In this document: positions 57,501 through 60,447 of the stretch, in pieces
Numbering within the stretch: position 1 is the first letter of the stretch
Layout: every line of letters begins with the position of its first letter
Source: Solea solea
Taxonomy: Eukaryota > Chordata > Actinopteri > Pleuronectiformes > Soleidae
Direction: 5' to 3'
Length of the DNA stretch: 64,000 nt
NCBI RefSeq assembly: GCF_958295425.1
Contig: NC_081139.1
Coordinates: forward strand, 19,694,388 to 19,758,387
Program-made: the position numbers and the translations under genes
The notes under the pieces: generated by a model
The model's input: the letters and a program-made list of their open reading frames with translations, nothing else
What the model was told of the DNA's origin: nothing
Databases searched by the model: none

Positions 57501-57828
57501 CTCACAGCTGCATCACACTGAGATAATACTTGTTTACCTCTGCTTTTACTAGAACATTCTATGGGGTCCTCACTCTCTGTCTCACTCTTCTCGCTGCTCT
57601 GTCACCTTTCCTGTGGTGAAAACACTCCTGAAACTGCTTCTGTCCTCTCACCCATTTCTTCACATTTACCCTCCTCCTCCTCTACTTCTCCCCTCCTTCT
57701 GTGCCTGCTTTCCTCTTGTTGACCTCAGTGACTGCAGGGTGAAGTTGTGGAGCTATGTGCCTGGCTTGACCCCGTGTCTTCCTCGACGCGTCCTGGCCAT
57801 CAAGGGCCGGGCTACGAGCCTCCCGTGA
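13738..57828 (+). CDS. kif21b: Kinesin-like protein KIF21B (joined exons 2-34A, 5'-partial)
   Basis: Kinesin-4 family plus-end microtubule motor with a C-terminal WD40 propeller. In vertebrates it works mainly in neurons and lymphocytes, in transport and in damping microtubule growth. Thirty-three exons join into 1,681 codons in one frame. Order: motor (about 1-360) with P-loop GQTGSGKT split between exons 2 and 3, switch I NAQSSRSH, switch II DLAGSE and [13 protein letters not shown]; coiled coils with an acidic patch (about 395-812); Ser-rich hinge; regulatory coiled coil (about 920-1080); Ser/basic linker; seven WD40 blades (about 1340-1660). KIF21B is preferred over KIF21A because of [19 protein letters not shown] and the C-terminal segment ending [10 protein letters not shown], compared with mammalian proteins from memory. 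The length is slightly above that of mammalian KIF21B. The start codon is missing, exon 1 being outside the window. An alternative last exon is at 59689. Confidence 0.96.
13961..14583 (+). other. Intron 2
   Basis: Intron between the two halves of the P-loop. It is AT-rich and unique-looking; I see no exon or recognisable element in it. Confidence 0.8.
14584..14766 (+). CDS. kif21b: kif21b exon 3: P-loop and motor core
   Basis: Residues 75-135, phase 0 at both ends. It begins [14 protein letters not shown], completing the Walker A motif GQTGSGKT that binds ATP phosphates. It continues through [11 protein letters not shown] and ends FKVSAQFLE. As I remember them, mammalian KIF21 proteins have Ala where this has Ser (GAGKT); Ser is the common residue in other kinesins. 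The acceptor is TTTCAG and the donor GTGAGC. Confidence 0.97.
14910..15180. repeat. MITE-like 'TATCGTGATGTATCG' element
   Basis: Runs of TATCG/GTATCG, ending TTTCCACCCCTAG. Sequences of this kind also occur in part at 12265-12330 and 50620-50725. Confidence 0.5.
15190..15400 (+). repeat. Dispersed repeat, half A
   Basis: GTAAACACTGAACTTGTCAGG, then ACCTGGTCCTAATGAGGCAG, then AAGTTTAAGGCTAAGATTTG. It matches 8010, 19.6 kb and 51.4 kb. Confidence 0.65.
15990..16028. repeat. (GT)n microsatellite
   Basis: About 19 GT units in intron 3. Confidence 0.96.
16448..16597 (+). CDS. kif21b: kif21b exon 4: motor domain, [10 protein letters not shown] segment
   Basis: Residues 136-185, phase 0 at both ends. 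It begins [20 protein letters not shown] and includes [17 protein letters not shown], the segment between the core strands and the switch I helix. DANG with TTGVTSRL resembles KIF21B rather than KIF21A. The acceptor is GTCATAG and the donor GTGGGT. Confidence 0.97.
16598..18553 (+). other. Intron 4, containing a SINE
   Basis: Non-coding. The first part is AT-rich. A tRNA-headed SINE lies at about 17981-18200. The short open frames in it show no family resemblance. Confidence 0.75.
17981..18200 (+). mobile_element. tRNA-headed SINE, near full length
   Basis: The pol III box A is perfect (TGGCTCAGTGG at 17983-17993). Box B is degenerate (GGCTAAATTCC, 18019-18029). The body has TGTCCCTGTGCAAGACCTG and GCTGACAGCATGTGAATGT. 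The tail is TAAAGCAGCTTTGAGTGGTC, as in teleost SINEs that share LINE tails. The mutated box B suggests it is inactive. Confidence 0.7.
18554..18688 (+). CDS. kif21b: kif21b exon 5: switch I region
   Basis: Residues 186-230, phase 0. It contains [18 protein letters not shown] followed by [10 protein letters not shown]. The switch I motif NxxSSRSH (residues 205-212) coordinates Mg-ATP in kinesins and is intact. The acceptor is TTCCTGCAG; the donor is GTGAGA after LM. Confidence 0.97.
18689..19199 (+). other. Intron 5
   Basis: Non-coding. The conceptual read-through after exon 5 is open for a while but loses all kinesin similarity at the GTGAGA donor. No repeat was recognised. Confidence 0.8.
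19200..19379 (+). CDS. kif21b: kif21b exon 6: switch II region
   Basis: Residues 231-290, phase 0. It begins with a Gly/Asn/Glu-rich surface loop ([11 protein letters not shown]) that is variable in the family. It then has [20 protein letters not shown], containing switch II DLAGSE (residues 263-268), and ends GISINCGL. The acceptor is CTCACAG and the donor GTGAGA. Confidence 0.97.
19380..19943 (+). other. Intron 6, with dispersed repeat and (GT)n acceptor
   Basis: Contains a copy of the 'CTGACCTTGTCAGGACCAG' repeat (about 19605-19800) and a (GT)n tract at 19918-19938, ending only five bases before exon 7. Confidence 0.75.
19605..19800 (+). repeat. Dispersed repeat, half A
   Basis: ACTGACCTTGTCAGGACCAGC, GGTCCTAATGAGGCAG and TTAGGTTAACGTTAGGGTTA. 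Another copy of the family at 8010. Confidence 0.65.
19944..20059 (+). CDS. kif21b: kif21b exon 7: motor helix 4/5 region
   Basis: Residues 291-328 plus two bases of Ser 329. It reads [16 protein letters not shown], then [20 protein letters not shown], the microtubule-contacting loop 12/helix 5 signature of kinesins. The acceptor CATAG directly follows a (GT)n tract instead of a normal pyrimidine run. The donor is GTATGT. Confidence 0.97.
20186..20213. repeat. (CA)n microsatellite
   Basis: About 13 CA units in intron 7. Confidence 0.95.
20465..20780. repeat. MITE-like copy, same family as 6450
   Basis: Contains AGCTTCTTAAACGTGGATAT and TTGCTCCATTTAACAAAT, and ends ATTAGTTGCAGCTATA. Confidence 0.6.
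21044..21239 (+). CDS. kif21b: kif21b exon 8: end of motor, neck linker, first coil
   Basis: Residues 330-394. The first base completes Ser 329. It has [21 protein letters not shown], then [10 protein letters not shown], the end of the motor and start of the neck linker. It continues with [20 protein letters not shown], the start of the neck coiled coil. DKTSQQI favours KIF21B over KIF21A (DRASQQI, from memory). The acceptor is CTCCAG and the donor GTGAGA. Confidence 0.97.
21240..22163 (+). other. Intron 8
   Basis: Non-coding, purine-rich in its first 250 bases. No recognised repeat or exon. Confidence 0.75.
22164..22353 (+). CDS. kif21b: kif21b exon 9: neck coiled coil
   Basis: Residues 395-457 plus the first base of Gly 458. 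It begins [20 protein letters not shown] and continues with heptad-like [19 protein letters not shown]. It matches the KIF21B segment after the motor. The acceptor is GTGCAG and the donor GTACGT. Confidence 0.96.
22354..22836 (+). other. Intron 9
   Basis: Non-coding. It contains a short CAGA repeat near 22540; nothing else was recognised. Confidence 0.75.
22837..22900 (+). CDS. kif21b: kif21b exon 10: coiled-coil segment
   Basis: A 64-base exon covering residues 458-479, with both end codons split. It reads [20 protein letters not shown], nearly identical to the mammalian KIF21B segment. The acceptor is CTCTAG and the donor GTAAGA. It is separated from exon 11 by only 143 bases. Confidence 0.96.
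23044..23274 (+). CDS. kif21b: kif21b exon 11: Ser/Pro linker and Lys-rich coil
   Basis: Residues 480-555 with split codons at both ends. [16 protein letters not shown] is followed by a Ser/Pro-rich linker (about 498-527, variable between species). The exon then has [20 protein letters not shown], a basic coil conserved in KIF21B. The acceptor is GTCAG and the donor GTGAGG. Confidence 0.96.
23275..24607 (+). other. Intron 11
   Basis: Contains a dispersed repeat sharing 'GGATAAACACTTCTTGTC' with 53.2 kb (about 23632-23980). The rest is unique-looking non-coding DNA. Confidence 0.7.
23632..23980 (+). repeat. Dispersed repeat 'GGATAAACACTTCTTGTC'
   Basis: TGGTGACATTCCCGAGCTGCAC, then GGATAAACACTTCTTGTC, then GTATACACACAAATGCTCCC, ending near TGCAGCTTTAAG. 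Shared with 53.0 kb (same direction) and 35.4 kb (partial, opposite direction). Confidence 0.6.
24608..24740 (+). CDS. kif21b: kif21b exon 12: basic coil and NG-rich repeat
   Basis: Residues 557-600. [20 protein letters not shown] runs into an Asn/Gly-rich repeat (five NG pairs within residues about 574-590), then [10 protein letters not shown]. Mammalian KIF21B, as I remember it, has a Glu-rich stretch here instead. The DNA itself is a degenerate repeat of AATGGACA-like units. The acceptor is CTGACAG and the donor GTAAGG. Confidence 0.95.
24836..24974 (+). CDS. kif21b: kif21b exon 13: acidic patch
   Basis: Residues 601-646 plus one base. [20 protein letters not shown] continues as Glu/Asp repeats and ends in the Ser-Asp repeat [13 protein letters not shown]. 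The SGCEE and SLVDSDSD pieces match KIF21B. The serines in acidic context look like casein kinase 2 sites (inference). Intron 12 before it is only 95 bases. The donor is GTAAGT. Confidence 0.96.
25238..25426 (+). CDS. kif21b: kif21b exon 14: stalk coiled coil
   Basis: Residues 647-709 with split codons at both ends. [20 protein letters not shown] is followed by [10 protein letters not shown] and [20 protein letters not shown]. It is almost identical to mammalian KIF21B and strongly heptad-like. The acceptor is CCCGCAG and the donor GTGAGC. Confidence 0.97.
25427..25942 (+). other. Intron 14
   Basis: AT-rich non-coding stretch. No repeat or exon was recognised. Confidence 0.75.
25943..26142 (+). 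CDS. kif21b: kif21b exon 15: stalk coiled coil
   Basis: Residues 710-776. The junction makes ATG (Met 710) by joining A to TG. The exon reads [20 protein letters not shown], then [20 protein letters not shown], and ends MKKAK. Junction residues differ slightly from mammals (LMSMENY against LSTMECY) but the length is the same. The donor is GTGAAA. Confidence 0.96.
26213..26229. repeat. (TG)n before exon 16
   Basis: About eight TG units, ten bases upstream of the exon 16 acceptor. Confidence 0.9.
26239..26346 (+). CDS. kif21b: kif21b exon 16: basic coiled coil
   Basis: Residues 777-812, phase 0. [20 protein letters not shown] continues as [16 protein letters not shown], a highly charged helix. 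The acceptor TTTTTAAAG lies ten bases after a (TG)n tract (26213-26229). The donor is GTCAGT. Confidence 0.96.
26347..27405 (+). other. Intron 16
   Basis: Starts with a copy of the 'GGTCCTCACATCTTTAAAGGGC' repeat (about 26362-26545). The rest is AT-rich with no recognised element. Confidence 0.75.
26362..26545 (+). repeat. Dispersed repeat, half B
   Basis: GAAGACATTTTGGATGGTCC, TTTAAAGGGCTTTTTCAG, GGTTTTAGGGTTAGGTTAG. Starts 16 bases after exon 16. Confidence 0.65.
27406..27719 (+). CDS. kif21b: kif21b exon 17: coil end and Ser-rich hinge
   Basis: The longest coding exon (314 bases), residues 813-916 plus two bases. [20 protein letters not shown] and [20 protein letters not shown] close the stalk coil. 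A hinge rich in Ser/Thr follows, with [14 protein letters not shown]. The VRQWN core is conserved in KIF21; the residues after it ([10 protein letters not shown]) diverge from mammals. The donor is GTGAGA. Confidence 0.96.
27720..28850 (+). other. Intron 17, with a poly-C tract
   Basis: Non-coding. It holds the C-run at 28311-28334 and AT-rich flanks; nothing else was recognised. Confidence 0.75.
28311..28334. repeat. Poly-C tract C14TTC8
   Basis: A run of 14 C, two T, then 8 C, in intron 17. The complementary strand is G8AAG14, able in principle to form a G-quadruplex. Confidence 0.95.
28851..29034 (+). CDS. kif21b: kif21b exon 18: regulatory coiled coil, first half
   Basis: Residues 917-978. 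A basic lead-in ([11 protein letters not shown]) is followed by [17 protein letters not shown] and [20 protein letters not shown]. In KIF21A the equivalent helix is the autoinhibitory coil in which eye-movement-disorder mutations (CFEOM1) fall. The Met and Arg positions of VMQRMTI and DMNRLIK are conserved here. The acceptor is TTCCCAG and the donor GTAGGA. Confidence 0.96.
29035..29416 (+). other. Intron 18, with a LINE-tail-like sequence
   Basis: Short intron whose first half contains a retrotransposon-tail-like sequence (29140-29200). No exon was seen. Confidence 0.75.
29140..29200 (+). repeat. LINE 3' tail-like
   Basis: TACAGCACTTTGGTTCACTGTGG and TAAAGTGCTTTACAAATAAAG, then TTGGATTGG. 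A retrotransposon tail pattern, in intron 18. Confidence 0.55.
29417..29620 (+). CDS. kif21b: kif21b exon 19: regulatory coiled coil, second half
   Basis: Residues 979-1046, phase 0. [17 protein letters not shown] comes first and [20 protein letters not shown] later. The NIDYIND...DCQA segment is a family hallmark. The donor GTATAT opens directly into a (TA)n stretch. The acceptor is GAGTCAG. Confidence 0.96.
29736..29837 (+). CDS. kif21b: kif21b exon 20: coil segment
   Basis: Residues 1047-1080, phase 0. It reads [20 protein letters not shown] and [14 protein letters not shown], very close to mammalian KIF21B. The acceptor is CCTGCAG and the donor GTGAGT. Confidence 0.97.
30093..30140. repeat. 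(TTCTA)n pentanucleotide repeat
   Basis: About nine imperfect TTCTA units. Confidence 0.9.
30841..30884. repeat. (TG)22 abutting exon 21
   Basis: Uninterrupted repeat ending three bases before exon 21. It occupies the position of the pyrimidine tract. Confidence 0.97.
30888..31053 (+). CDS. kif21b: kif21b exon 21: coiled coil
   Basis: Residues 1081-1135 plus one base. [20 protein letters not shown] is followed by [18 protein letters not shown]. The AAG acceptor is preceded directly by (TG)22 with no pyrimidine tract. The competing AG two bases downstream would break the frame. The donor is GTGAGG. Confidence 0.95.
31054..31813 (+). other. Intron 21, with a MITE
   Basis: Contains a MITE-like copy at about 31460-31745. 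No exon was seen. Confidence 0.75.
31460..31745. repeat. MITE-like copy, same family as 6450
   Basis: Starts TGCAACTGCAACAAACGATC and contains TTATATGGAGCAAAG. Ends AATTGTTTCAGCCCTA. Confidence 0.6.
31814..31874 (+). CDS. kif21b: kif21b exon 22: linker
   Basis: A 61-base exon, residues 1136-1155 with both end codons split. [20 protein letters not shown] matches the mammalian linker [10 protein letters not shown]. It is acidic and Ser/Thr-rich. The acceptor is TTTTCAG and the donor GTGAAA. Confidence 0.95.
32035..32083 (+). CDS. kif21b: kif21b exon 23: linker, 49 bases
   Basis: Residues 1156-1172: [17 protein letters not shown], matching the mammalian SxDDFK piece. It lies only 160 bases after exon 22. 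The acceptor is CCTGCAG and the donor GTAACG. Exons 22 and 23 together are 110 bases, so neither can be skipped without a frameshift. Confidence 0.93.
32084..33457 (+). other. Intron 23, with (TA)n
   Basis: AT-rich. It holds a TA/TATG repeat at about 32780-32855. Short open frames here are low-complexity. Confidence 0.75.
32780..32855. repeat. TA/TATG-rich simple repeat
   Basis: Alternating TATA and TATG units in intron 23. Confidence 0.85.
33458..33696 (+). CDS. kif21b: kif21b exon 24: linker
   Basis: Residues 1173-1251 plus two bases. [20 protein letters not shown] is followed by [17 protein letters not shown] and [16 protein letters not shown]. Compared with the mammalian sequence from memory, SSGGKQQ and the Leu-rich [12 protein letters not shown] segment look like additions. 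The acceptor is CACCCAG and the donor GTGAGT. Confidence 0.95.
33697..34989 (+). other. Intron 24
   Basis: Non-coding; unique-looking except for the (TG)n tract at 34952-34984, just before exon 25. Confidence 0.75.
34952..34984. repeat. (TG)n before exon 25
   Basis: About 16 TG units, ending five bases before exon 25. Confidence 0.96.
34990..35058 (+). CDS. kif21b: kif21b exon 25: basic linker
   Basis: A 69-base exon, residues 1252-1274, phase-symmetric. [20 protein letters not shown] matches the mammalian linker. The acceptor TTACAG is five bases after a (TG)n tract. RRKS is a basophilic-kinase-type site (inference). The donor is GTATGT. Confidence 0.95.
35150..35260 (+). CDS. kif21b: kif21b exon 26: linker
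   Basis: A 111-base exon, residues 1275-1311, phase-symmetric. [20 protein letters not shown] is followed by [16 protein letters not shown]. The Pro/Ser-rich TPPSSPP and [10 protein letters not shown] are conserved in KIF21B. Intron 25 is only 91 bases. The acceptor is CTCGTCAG and the donor GTGAGT. Confidence 0.96.
35345..35540 (-). repeat. Inverted copy of the 23.6 kb dispersed repeat
   Basis: AAATCACTTCCTGTGTGCAG and then GTCGCC match the complement of the sequence at 53040-53075. Ends GCACTGCAGCTTTAAGG. Confidence 0.5.
38255..39110. repeat. Tandem array, about 160-bp unit, five copies
   Basis: Each unit has 'TTATTCAGTTTGTGTAAGCA' (starting near 38311, 38454, 38620, 38796, 38957) and 'ATGTTAGCTGTTTC...CTTTATGCTAAGCTAA'. 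Spacings are about 143-176 bases. Units are clearly diverged. Confidence 0.8.
39112..39516. repeat. MITE-like element, 'CCAGTGTGTAAGAATTAGTGAC' ends
   Basis: Left end GTCCAGTGTGTAAGAATTAG; right end GGTTACACACTGGACCTTTA. An inverted-repeat pair about 400 bases apart. Confidence 0.65.
39905..39943 (+). CDS. kif21b: kif21b exon 27: 39-base microexon
   Basis: Completes Lys 1312, adds [12 protein letters not shown] (residues 1313-1324) and ends with two bases of Arg 1325. It matches the mammalian sequence immediately before the WD40 region. It is flanked by introns of about 4.6 and 4.3 kb, is divisible by three and is phase-symmetric, so it could be a cassette exon. The acceptor is GCCTCCAG with a strong pyrimidine tract; the donor is GTAGAG. 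Confidence 0.95.
40408..40465 (-). repeat. 'GCTTTGGATAAAAGCGTCTGC' repeat
   Basis: GTAAGTCGCTTTGGATAAAA, then GCGTCTGCTAAATGACATG. A widely dispersed teleost sequence; inverted relative to 53284. Confidence 0.6.
43040..43082. repeat. (TC)n(AC)n microsatellite
   Basis: About eight TC units, then about twelve CA units. Confidence 0.95.
43660..43705. repeat. Possible Tc1-like transposon end
   Basis: AATCAGCCACAGCATTAAAACC resembles a terminal sequence common in fish Tc1/mariner relics. Only a fragment is present. Confidence 0.35.
44205..44341 (+). CDS. kif21b: kif21b exon 28: start of WD40 propeller
   Basis: Residues 1325-1370 plus one base. [18 protein letters not shown] leads into [22 protein letters not shown] blade 1. 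The acceptor is CTGTAG; the donor is GTACAT after SK. Strongly conserved with mammals. Confidence 0.96.
44342..45243 (+). other. Intron 28, with a MITE
   Basis: Contains a MITE-like copy at about 44536-44859. The rest is AT-rich. Confidence 0.75.
44536..44859. repeat. MITE-like copy, same family as 6450
   Basis: Starts GGCTGCAACTATAATCTG, contains TTTGGTCCATAAAATGTC and ends CAGTTGTTGCAGCCCTG, an inverted-repeat pair. Confidence 0.65.
45244..45424 (+). CDS. kif21b: kif21b exon 29: WD40 blades 1-2
   Basis: Residues 1371-1430 with split ends. DRTCKMWNL closes blade 1. [19 protein letters not shown] and [15 protein letters not shown] form blade 2. The acceptor is CCCCAG and the donor GTAAGT. 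Confidence 0.97.
45425..46363 (+). other. Intron 29
   Basis: Non-coding; no repeat was recognised apart from a CT-rich tract near the acceptor. Confidence 0.75.
46364..46528 (+). CDS. kif21b: kif21b exon 30: WD40 blade 3
   Basis: Residues 1431-1485 plus two bases. [20 protein letters not shown] precedes [19 protein letters not shown] and NTVRMWDLN, the blade 3 end. The acceptor is CCCCACAG and the donor GTACAG. Confidence 0.97.
46529..47468 (+). other. Intron 30
   Basis: Non-coding. It ends in a GT-rich tract (about 47415-47467) that takes the place of the pyrimidine tract before exon 31. Confidence 0.75.
47443..47467. repeat. (GT)n abutting exon 31
   Basis: The tract runs straight into the TAG acceptor of exon 31. 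Confidence 0.93.
47469..47586 (+). CDS. kif21b: kif21b exon 31: WD40 blade 4
   Basis: Residues 1486-1525. [20 protein letters not shown] is followed by [13 protein letters not shown]. The acceptor TAG follows a (GT)n tract directly. The donor is GTAACA. The protein match across the junction ([10 protein letters not shown]) fixes the exon start. Confidence 0.95.
47587..48351 (+). other. Intron 31
   Basis: Non-coding, with a short (TA)n stretch near 47730 and (GT)n near 48160. No exon was seen. Confidence 0.75.
48352..48522 (+). CDS. kif21b: kif21b exon 32: WD40 blades 4-5
   Basis: Residues 1526-1582, phase 0. [20 protein letters not shown] is followed by [20 protein letters not shown] and [16 protein letters not shown]. 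The donor GT is the first unit of an uninterrupted (GT)33 tract. The acceptor is TTTTCAG. Confidence 0.96.
48523..48588. repeat. (GT)33 starting at the exon 32 donor
   Basis: Uninterrupted 66-base repeat whose first GT is the exon 32 donor dinucleotide. Confidence 0.97.
50042..50120. repeat. Tc1-like transposon fragment
   Basis: ATTATTGGGTACACCTGTCC and GGCAGCAACTCAATG, phrases from a widespread fish Tc1-like end, with an internal deletion between them. Confidence 0.45.
51145..51169. repeat. (GT)n microsatellite
   Basis: About 12 GT units in intron 32. Confidence 0.94.
51185..51610 (+). repeat. Composite dispersed repeat, halves B then A
   Basis: Half B: GAGGATATTTTGGCTGGTC, GATTAGGGTTAGGCC. 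Half A: ATAAACACTGACCTTGCCAGG, ACCTGGTCCTAATGAAG. The order is the reverse of the 8.0 kb copy. Confidence 0.65.
53035..53275 (+). repeat. Dispersed repeat 'GGATAAACACTTCTTGTC', copy 2
   Basis: TGGCGACATTCCCGTGCTGCAC, later GGGATAAACACTTCTTGTC and GTATACACACAAACGCTCCC. Matches 23632-23860. Confidence 0.6.
53284..53349 (+). repeat. (TTACA)n with 'GCAGACGCTTTTATCC' element
   Basis: About five TTACA units, then TGTCATTTAGCAGACGCTTT and TATCCAAAGCGACT. Complement of the 40408 element. Confidence 0.65.
55580..55779 (+). CDS. kif21b: kif21b exon 33: WD40 blades 6-7
   Basis: Residues 1583-1648 plus two bases of Ser. [20 protein letters not shown] and [14 protein letters not shown] make blade 6; [20 protein letters not shown] starts blade 7. 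The last strand of blade 7 must come from a further exon, either 34A or 34B. The acceptor is GCCCACAG and the donor GTAAAA. Confidence 0.97.
55780..57728 (+). other. Intron 33
   Basis: Contains a possible MITE fragment starting near 56180 ('GTGTAAGTATTAGTGACATCTA'). A long pyrimidine tract (57640-57728) precedes exon 34A. No exon was seen. Confidence 0.75.
56180..56300. repeat. MITE-like fragment, family of 39112
   Basis: GTGTAAGTATTAGTGACATCTA, then GGCTGCTGTAGAAAC and AAGATGGCGGCC, phrases of the same fish element. The other end was not located. Confidence 0.5.
57729..57828 (+). CDS. kif21b: kif21b exon 34A: last WD40 strand and C-terminus
   Basis: Completes Ser 1649 and adds 32 codons, [16 protein letters not shown] and then [16 protein letters not shown], followed by TGA at 57826-57828. 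DCRVKLW is the closing strand of blade 7. This ending matches the mammalian KIF21B C-terminus I remember, with one conservative change near the end. The acceptor is GACCTCAG. Confidence 0.95.
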
Positions 57829-58086
57829 TCACATCCTCTCCGCTCTCCAATCCTCCTTTCCTCTGGTACTATCTTCAACTAATCTCCTCCTTCTTTTCCT
57901 TTCCTGTTTTCCTTTTCTGGTACATTTTTGTTTCTTTACTTTTTTTTCTTTCTGCACTTTTCTCTTTGCTTCTGTTTTGAATTATTTATTTCCCTCAAAC
58001 TTCTTAAAACTTGTGTTAAACTGCCATTGTGGTAAATAGTTCATTTGCAGACCAATTTCTTGGCTAAGGCAAATAACTCCCCATTA

Positions 58087-58092
58087 AATAAA
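58087..58092 (+). promoter_or_regulatory. Candidate poly(A) signal for exon 34A
   Basis: AATAAA hexamer 259 bases downstream of the exon 34A stop codon. It is the first canonical signal after that stop. Cleavage cannot be confirmed from sequence. Confidence 0.5.
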
Positions 58093-58595
58093 TGACTCAT
58101 AGATTTCTTAGAATAACTTCTTTCTTTCTTACTGCACTATTGGCAGATCAAATTGGTCTTATGTGCCAATTTTTTTTTTAAAACCTTTTTTGTATATTAA
58201 AAAAAAAAAAAAGATTTTCAGAAGTAAAAGCTTTTGGTACTTTTTGGGTCATTCATCATGTCAAGTCTGAGTAGGTGACAAGGCGTAGTTTTCTGGATTT
58301 GCACTGGTCAACGCCTTCAGGAACAGCACTGACCATCATGCCACTGATCAGTATACAAATTCTCTTCATGAAAGGAAGGACATTTTTCCCAGTCTCCAGA
58401 AACTCTTTATTTTATATTTAAATGGCACAGAAGATCAAGTAGATCTGCACATACGAGAACATTTTTTGTGTTTTTTTAGTGTTTCCATGTTCTCTTTGTG
58501 TGTGCCTGTGGGTTCTCTCTGAATAATGGCTTCCTCCCACACTTCTAACTAGGTCAATGTCTCACTTGCAAAAGAGATTCTAATCCAATTGTGAA

Positions 58596-58995
58596 GCTGT
58601 TAGCTTACCATAAAGACAGGAACGTAGAGGAAACGGGAAGCTGTTATAGTAGCTGAGCATAAAAGAAGGAAACATAAGGAAAAAGGTAGCTGATAGCTCA
58701 GCATAAAGAAATGAAACTTAAGGAAATAGGTAGCTACTAGATTAGCACAAAGAAAAGAAACTTGACGAAACAGGTTGCTGTTAGCTCAGCATAAAGGAAA
58801 CTTGAGGGAATAGGTAACTACTAGTTTAGCACAAAGAAATTAAACTTGAGGAAACAGGTAGTTGTTAGCTCAGCATAAAGGAAACTTTAAGAAATACGTA
58901 GCTACTAGAAACAAAACAAAACAAAGAAATAGGTAGAAAAAGGGGAATCTTTAAGAAACAGGTACCTTTTAGCTTAGCAAAAAGGAAACAGGTGC
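58596..58995. repeat. Tandem array, about 44-bp unit
   Basis: Unit like 'TTAGCTCAGCATAAAGGAAACTTGAGGAAACAGGTAGCTG'. The GCATAA/GCACAA anchor recurs at 58656, 58701, 58745, 58789, 58829 and 58873, spacings 40-45. It lies between the two alternative last exons. Confidence 0.85.
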
Positions 58996-59688
58996 AGTGC
59001 CTGCTAGTTTGGCATGTAGCATCATATCTGACTATTTTGAGACATTAAAAATGTAATTTATCCATTACCTTATATATGAAGTCAAAGTGTGTGAAAGTGT
59101 GTAAAATGTACAGTGACCTCTCAGTAGACAATCGTTCATTCATTGATTTATTATCCCCTTAACAAAATTGAACAGTTGGGCTTTTGCTGCCTTAGAATTA
59201 CCTTGATTTATTTCACCAGATGCCACTAAATCCAATGCACAGCTACTTTAAAATATTTTTCACAGCTAACACAGTACACAGCCAAACTTGTGTGCGAGTG
59301 TTAATGAAAAACGTGATGCTGTAATTTACAGAGCAACAATAATCCAAGGTGTTATGAGGAGCACTGTGGGGTTTAATTGCATGATCAGAAGACGTGAGCA
59401 CATTGATTAGATTTAGTTATGGCACAAATACATTCCACTTACTCCTGCACTTCTTTTAAACTCTATTTTTAACTGAGGCTGTGGAGAAGGGTCTTTATTG
59501 AATTGTGTTGGTGTGTGTGTGAGTGTGTGTATGTTGAAGTCACTCTCTTTGTGTCATGTCATGTCTCTGATGCACAGTGGATTGTTTTAGAAAAGGACTG
59601 CCTGATTGATGTACTGTTATTTTCTTCTTTTGTCGCGTTCTCCTCGCTTTCCTTTGCACCTCCTCCTCATCGCTCTCTCTTTCTCTAG

Positions 59689-59737
59689 TGACAAGACAGT
59701 GAAGATCTGGCTGTCAAAGGTGTGGAGGAAGAGGTGA
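59689..59737 (+). CDS. kif21b: kif21b exon 34B: alternative last coding exon
   Basis: Preceded by a strong pyrimidine tract and TCTCTAG. Splicing from exon 33 completes the same Ser codon and gives DKTVKIWLSKVWRKR, then TGA at 59735-59737. DKTVKIW is a textbook closing strand of a WD40 blade, the same structural role as DCRVKLW of exon 34A. A protein ending here would be 1,664 visible residues with a short basic tail. 34A has no in-frame donor before its stop, so the two exons are alternatives rather than successive. Confidence 0.8.
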
Positions 59738-60447
59738 CAACTGAGAGACAACTGAAAAGACTTTGTCAACCATCCTGCTGCAGCTTCAGCCACCGATCTG
59801 TGACCTGTTCATTTCTAGCCATGAGATGCATCAGTGAAATCACAGTTTCCAAGGCAATCAAGATGTTTTTTTGAATTTTATTTCAAAGGCAAAAAACTAT
59901 TTGCTTTTCACATATTTTTTTTTACTGCTCATTTTCAAAGTGCCATTCAGATGTGATGCTACTCTGACACGATGAACCCCATCCTCACCGTGGCTTCTGA
60001 CTTTAAGATGCCACTGTCTGGTATAAATAGAAGAAGAAAATGTGTCCTCCTGTTCCTTCACAAAGGTTTCTGAATCCTTTCGGAACAGTGAGGGATGAAC
60101 GTCATGAAACTATTATCTGAGAGAAAAGACAAGGTCTGGATGCTACATAAGATTTGGAACTTGTGGTTCCAAACACACTGGACGGGCACATCATCAAAAA
60201 GGATAGCCAATAGATATTTGCTGATTTTGTTTCCGACAGGACTGGAAACTTGCACAGAACACCATTCTTTCATTCAGTATATCACTGAAGCTGAACTGCA
60301 TTCATCTGTATGTTGTGTTTAAATTTTTATTAATTTATTTCTTTTTCCTACCTCAGTTGTTTTGGACTTTGGTGTGAGGTGGGAGGGAACTTTTTTTTTA
60401 CGGGTCTCTGCGCACAAACATCCGGTGCTTGACAATTTGAAACCTTT

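Larger units (their letters stand above)
57829..59688 (+). other. 3' UTR of exon 34A, or intron before 34B
   Basis: Pyrimidine-rich at first (57830-57980), then a poly(A) signal at 58087, then a 44-bp tandem array at about 58596-58995. In transcripts using exon 34B the whole stretch would be removed from 55780 to 59688. No other exon was seen. Confidence 0.65.
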
